Origin: Dysgonomonas sp. 511
GTDB taxonomy: Bacteria > Bacteroidota > Bacteroidia > Bacteroidales > Dysgonomonadaceae
Direction: 5' to 3'
DNA: 42,404 bases
Assembly: GCF_010501105.1 (NCBI RefSeq)
Contig: NZ_QVMQ01000019.1
Span: forward strand, 1-42,404
Made by a program: the position numbers and the translations under genes. The notes beneath the pieces were generated by a model. It was not told the origin of the DNA and did not search any database. It saw only the letters and a program-made list of their open reading frames with translations. Every line of letters begins with the position of its first letter. The first letter of the stretch is position 1. Positions 39,118 to 42,404 of this stretch are shown here, one piece after another.

Positions 39118-39937
39118 GATAATAGCATTCGTATTAATCTTCGCGTCGATATTATTGTTCGATAGCTGTAAGTCGAAAAAGATAATCGGAGGAGGAGAAA
39201 ATGCCCTGATTGAAAATAAGACACATAGCCAGATAATAGAAGATGTACTGAATGCTGAAACAGAGTTTCGAACCATATATACAAAAGGGAATGTAAAGAT
39301 AGGGAGCAAGAAATTGCCAGCCGTATATAAAATGGTTAAAGACGAGGTAATACAAGTGTCCGTCAGGATGCCGATAATAGGTAGCGAAGTGGCACGGATG
39401 ACCATGACCTCCGACAGCATAATCATCCTCGACAGGATGCACAAGCAATATGTCGCCGAAAATTTCAAGAACTCATCTCTGACCAAAGGTTTCGATTTCA
39501 ACTTCTATAACCTACAAGCACTGCTTACCAATAAGTTGTTCGTGCCGGGAGTCAAGGAGATCGCAAAATCGCAATACAGCAAGCTGGAGATCGGGACTAC
39601 AGACAATATGTACCTGTTGCAGGCAAAAGATAAGAGTGGAACCCAATGTGTATTTTCCACCGATGCCTCCAACCGCATACAATGGACGCTCATCGCAAAC
39701 GAAAAGAAAAACATAGCGATGAAGTGGACATACCGCGACTTTATAAAAGACGGGAGTAACATATATCCCACGCTTATGGAAGCTGTTGTAGGAATAAACA
39801 AAAAAGAGATAGGACTGGAAGTGTCGTATAATAAGCTGGAAATAAACGGCGAAGTAAGTATCGACAACTCCATCTCGTCGAAATATAAGAAAGTAAGTTT
39901 CAAAGAATTGGTAGAGAATTTTATAAAGTTGGAATGA
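39104..39937 (+). CDS. DUF4292-type lipoprotein
   Basis: A 277-residue lipoprotein with signal MKQNKIIAFVLIFASILLFDSC (C22 lipidated). The mature part is beta-rich: INVKI-type strands (YTKGNVKIGS, DEVIQVSVRMPIIGSEVARMTMTSDSIIILDR) followed by FYNLQALLTNKLFVPG and a C-terminal sheet. To my eye the alternation resembles LolA/LolB half-barrels, in which a single sheet wraps around a lipid-binding cavity, so a LolB-like role in lipoprotein or lipid handling is possible; this is inference only. It overlaps the TPR gene by 14 bases and the EnvC-like gene by four (ATGA), which points to tight coupling. Confidence 0.82.
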   Translation: MKQNKIIAFVLIFASILLFDSCKSKKIIGGGENALIENKTHSQIIEDVLNAETEFRTIYTKGNVKIGSKKLPAVYKMVKDEVIQVSVRMPIIGSEVARMTMTSDSIIILDRMHKQYVAENFKNSSLTKGFDFNFYNLQALLTNKLFVPGVKEIAKSQYSKLEIGTTDNMYLLQAKDKSGTQCVFSTDASNRIQWTLIANEKKNIAMKWTYRDFIKDGSNIYPTLMEAVVGINKKEIGLEVSYNKLEINGEVSIDNSISSKYKKVSFKELVENFIKLE

Positions 39938-41193
39938 GGACAATAGCCTTTTCATTACTTTTATTAATATCAATCTCGTCTTTTGCTCAGGATGCCAGGA
40001 TAAAGGAACTGGAACGGCAAAGGAAAGAAGCGTTGCGCGAAATATCGAACACAACGAGGCTGCTGGCCGAAACCCAGAAGAATACTGCAACCCTGATCGA
40101 CAGGGTGAAACTGATAGCCAACCAGATTTTTTCGCGCCAGAAAGTACTGAACCTGTTGGAACAGGAAATCGAGGGGCTAAAAAGTGAAGAAATACGGATA
40201 GAAGCAGAAATCGGAAAGCTGCAAATAGAACTGAAAGAACAGCAGGACAGTTATGCCAAAGCTGTAGAAGGAGTATTGAAAAACAGGCAAAACGAAAGCC
40301 AGCTATTATTTATCCTGTCGGGAAAATCGTTTACCGAATCGTACAGAAGGCTTCGTTACTTACAGAATTATTCCCAATGGCGGAAAGAAAAAGCCAATGA
40401 GATAATAGAAAAAAACAACCAGCTGAAAGAAAAGAAAATTGCTCTGGCAAAAGCACAAAAAGAAAAGACAACTCTTCTTAGCCAACGTATTACCGAGCAG
40501 GCCAATCTGAAAAAAGAAGAAAAGAATTACAAAGTTGAAGTAGCCGAAGCCCAGTCGAAACAAAGCACACTGCAAAAGATACTTACCCAACGTCAGCAGC
40601 AGGCCAACAACCTGAACAAGGAAATAGCACGTCTGATAGCAGAAGAGGTAGCCCGTCAGCAACGGGAAGAAGAACGCCTTGCCGCCGAACACGAAAAAGC
40701 AGAAAGAAAGGCCTCGCCTTCATCCACTCCCTCGCCGCGGGCAACAAATAAAAAGGCTGCAACACCCAGGAATATCGCATTATCGAAAAACTTTGCAGCA
40801 AACAAAGGGAAGCTGCCCTATCCCATTTCGGGCAATTACGCTATCGTCTCCCGGTTTGGCAATCAATCGAAAAATATATGGAAAATAGAGATACCGAATA
40901 ATGGCATAGATATCCGTTCGCAGGCCGGAGCAGAAGCCAAGGCTGTCTTCGATGGGGAGATTACGAGGATTGTGGCTATGCCGGGCTATAATACCTGCAT
41001 CGTTGTATGTCATGGCGATTACTTTACCCTCTATGCCAATATCGACCAGTTGTATGTGCGGCAAGGCGATAAGGTAAAAACAGGGCAAGCTCTGGGCAGG
41101 CTTTACTCCGAACCTGATACTAAGCATGCGCAGATACATTTTGAACTATGGCGAAAGACACAAATGCTCAACCCTGAGCTGTGGCTCAGATAA
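39934..41193 (+). CDS. EnvC-like coiled-coil protein with degenerate LytM domain
   Basis: A 419-residue periplasmic protein: signal peptide 1-19 (SSFAQ), long coiled-coil regions (about 20-125 and 150-260) separated by a short break, a Ser/Pro/Ala-rich linker, then a LytM domain (about 290-415). The same layout as E. coli EnvC, which activates the amidases AmiA and AmiB at the septum. Zinc ligands are partly lost: HxGxD is N322-N-G-I-D326, the YAH histidine is N369, and HLH is Q400-I-H402. Two of four key positions remain, so hydrolase activity is unlikely. An amidase partner is not in the window. Confidence 0.88.
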   Translation: MRTIAFSLLLLISISSFAQDARIKELERQRKEALREISNTTRLLAETQKNTATLIDRVKLIANQIFSRQKVLNLLEQEIEGLKSEEIRIEAEIGKLQIELKEQQDSYAKAVEGVLKNRQNESQLLFILSGKSFTESYRRLRYLQNYSQWRKEKANEIIEKNNQLKEKKIALAKAQKEKTTLLSQRITEQANLKKEEKNYKVEVAEAQSKQSTLQKILTQRQQQANNLNKEIARLIAEEVARQQREEERLAAEHEKAERKASPSSTPSPRATNKKAATPRNIALSKNFAANKGKLPYPISGNYAIVSRFGNQSKNIWKIEIPNNGIDIRSQAGAEAKAVFDGEITRIVAMPGYNTCIVVCHGDYFTLYANIDQLYVRQGDKVKTGQALGRLYSEPDTKHAQIHFELWRKTQMLNPELWLR

Positions 41194-41213
41194 ACACATA
41201 TACCATTTATGCC

Positions 41214-42176
41214 ATGAGCGCAAAGGCTAATACTGCAAACATAAGGATGAAATTGTATTCTCCGACTGAAAAGGAAGAATGGGATAAGTTTGTAACAGGG
41301 TCTAAAAACGGGACTTTCCTACTTTATCGCGACTTTATCGAGTATCACGGGAACAGGTTCAATGATTATTCCCTAATGTTTTATAGAAACGACAAGCTTA
41401 TGGCATTACTACCCGGACATATCTCCGGAAAGGATTTTCATTCCCACATGGGGCTGACCTACGCGGGGCTGATTATGGGCGGGCAAACAACTGCGAGCGA
41501 TGTACTCGAAATCTTTAAGCAACTTACACATATCTTTCGGCATCAGGGGATAAAAAGGATTGTATATAAAGCCATTCCGCATATCTACCACAGGCAGCCT
41601 GCCGAAGAAGACTTATATGCCCTGCATTACTATAAAGCCGTAATATCGGAAAGAAAGATCGCATCGTGTATATATATGGACAATAAGCCCCCCTATTCTC
41701 CTTTGCGCAAAAGAGGAGTAAACAAAGCTATGGGAGGAGGATTGGCTGTAGAAAAAAGCGAAGGCTGGCCGCAATTCTGGCAAGTATTATCCTCGTACCT
41801 GAAAGAAAAATATGATGCCGATCCGGTTCATTCGCTAGAAGAAATAATCTACCTGAAGGATAAATTTCCCCGGAATATACACTTATACATCGTACTATCG
41901 CCACAAAAAGACATTGTCGGGGGCACTATCGTTTTCGAGACAGAGACAGTCGCCCGTATCCAATACATAGTTTCCACCACCGAAGGCAAGAGAATGGGGG
42001 CTACGGATTTCCTTATCGACCATATAATAAATAAAGCGTTTCCCGACAAAGCATATTTCGACTACGGCACATCGCTGGGAGATGACGACTACGGTTTAAA
42101 CACAAACCTTATGCACTCGAAAGAAGGATTTGGAGCCAGAGCAATCGTGTTCGACACATATACTATCCATTTATAA
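41214..42176 (+). CDS. GNAT/FemAB-like acyltransferase
   Basis: About 320 residues from the ATG at 41214. The pattern is that of GNAT-fold proteins related to peptidoglycan-bridge FemAB enzymes: KNGTFLLYRDFIEYHGNRF near the N-terminus, KLMALLPGHISG, then a C-terminal half with IVGGTIVFETETVARIQYIVS and the closing FDYGTSL...NTNLMHSKEGFGAR. The substrate is unknown; an amino-acyl or acyl group moved to a wall or lipid precursor is a guess from the family. A GTG at 41181 would overlap the EnvC-like gene by 13 bases, and an ATG at 41247 is also possible. No signal peptide is seen. It ends the dut operon. Confidence 0.75.
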   Translation: MSAKANTANIRMKLYSPTEKEEWDKFVTGSKNGTFLLYRDFIEYHGNRFNDYSLMFYRNDKLMALLPGHISGKDFHSHMGLTYAGLIMGGQTTASDVLEIFKQLTHIFRHQGIKRIVYKAIPHIYHRQPAEEDLYALHYYKAVISERKIASCIYMDNKPPYSPLRKRGVNKAMGGGLAVEKSEGWPQFWQVLSSYLKEKYDADPVHSLEEIIYLKDKFPRNIHLYIVLSPQKDIVGGTIVFETETVARIQYIVSTTEGKRMGATDFLIDHIINKAFPDKAYFDYGTSLGDDDYGLNTNLMHSKEGFGARAIVFDTYTIHL

Positions 42177-42404
42177 CTAATGCGAATCGGGAGATGGAGT
42201 CTCATAGTAAAATCGTTCTTTTATATTATACATAAAAGCAATTTTGAGTTAAACATTTCATCTTTAACTCATGCTGCCGCGCCCTCCCGGGCTTGGCCTC
42301 CCTTTTGGCATTGCCCAAAAGGAAGCAAAAGGCTAGTGCTTCGTTCCTCGGCGACCTGTCAACGGTTTGCCAGCTGATGCAAATAAATGGGCTACCGCCC
42401 CATT
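42177..42404. other. Non-coding right edge with hairpin
   Basis: No supported gene. Base composition shifts to higher G+C from about 42270. CCTTTTGG/CCAAAAGG (42301-42308 and 42315-42322) form a perfect hairpin with no T-tract after it. The stretch resembles the CCTTTTGG...CCAAAAGG type of intergenic repeat and may continue beyond the window. Confidence 0.4.

Noticed and set aside
42180..42377. Small plus-strand reading frame at the right edge
   Set aside because: It runs through a hairpin repeat and a G+C-rich junction, has no recognisable protein features, and is probably accidental.

Overview
The window is a stretch of ordinary chromosome from a member of the Bacteroidota, most likely the order Bacteroidales; a Dysgonomonas-like genus is a guess. 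The evidence is a serine palmitoyltransferase, a GldH lipoprotein, a type-B T9SS sorting domain, the uppS-bamA-skp-skp order, BT_3928-type DoxX, DUF6089, DUF6242 and DUF4292 proteins, lipoprotein signals typical of the phylum, and promoter boxes of the form TTTG-N19/20-TAnnTTTG. I see no phage, plasmid, transposase, CRISPR array or rRNA. Besides 35 protein genes there is one tRNA gene and a set of small intergenic repeats.

Layout. 142-2701 (minus): ansA, a YkgJ-type cysteine-cluster protein and an outer-membrane phospholipase A. 2765-7339 (minus): a DUF1599 protein, a DoxX/thioredoxin-like membrane protein, tpiA, a SPOR protein, folE and a short TatD hydrolase. 7445-12220 (minus): holB, a PSP1/RicT protein with extra cysteines and a long polar tail, gldH, and an unrecognised outer-membrane protein. 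12221-12674: mosaic repeat copy A. 12675-17019 (minus): a degenerate LytM protein, dxr, rseP and metF. 17289-19901 (plus): serine palmitoyltransferase, then a PKD/T9SS-type-B protein. 19908-20094: a small element with terminal inverted repeats that also supplies a terminator. 20123-28552 (minus): ridA, ribD, a DUF6242 lipoprotein, a DUF6089 barrel, uppS, bamA and two Skp/OmpH chaperones. 28553-29451: a long non-coding gap with hairpins and tRNA-Val. 29454-35018 (minus): a 1854-residue alpha-2-macroglobulin lipoprotein. 35200-36147 (minus): cysK. 36148-36875: repeat copy B. 36876-42176 (plus): dut, a TPR protein, a DUF4292 lipoprotein, an EnvC-like protein and a GNAT/FemAB-like protein, tightly packed.

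The genes centre on the cell envelope: outer-membrane assembly (bamA, two skp), undecaprenyl and isoprenoid supply (uppS, dxr), site-2 proteolysis (rseP), sphingolipid synthesis, peptidoglycan-linked factors (SPOR, two inactive-looking LytM proteins), surface defence (A2M) and secretion (GldH, a T9SS substrate). Housekeeping metabolism (folE, tpiA, metF, ribD, cysK, dut) is mixed in.

I found no clearly new multi-gene system. The items most worth a second look are the paired mosaic repeats, in which a palindromic GGGGCGAAT element sits at different places in two copies of the same framework; the element at 19908-20094; the RicT homologue with two added cysteine clusters; the two LytM proteins that have lost zinc ligands; and the dut-to-GNAT operon, whose DUF4292 lipoprotein could be a LolB-like factor.
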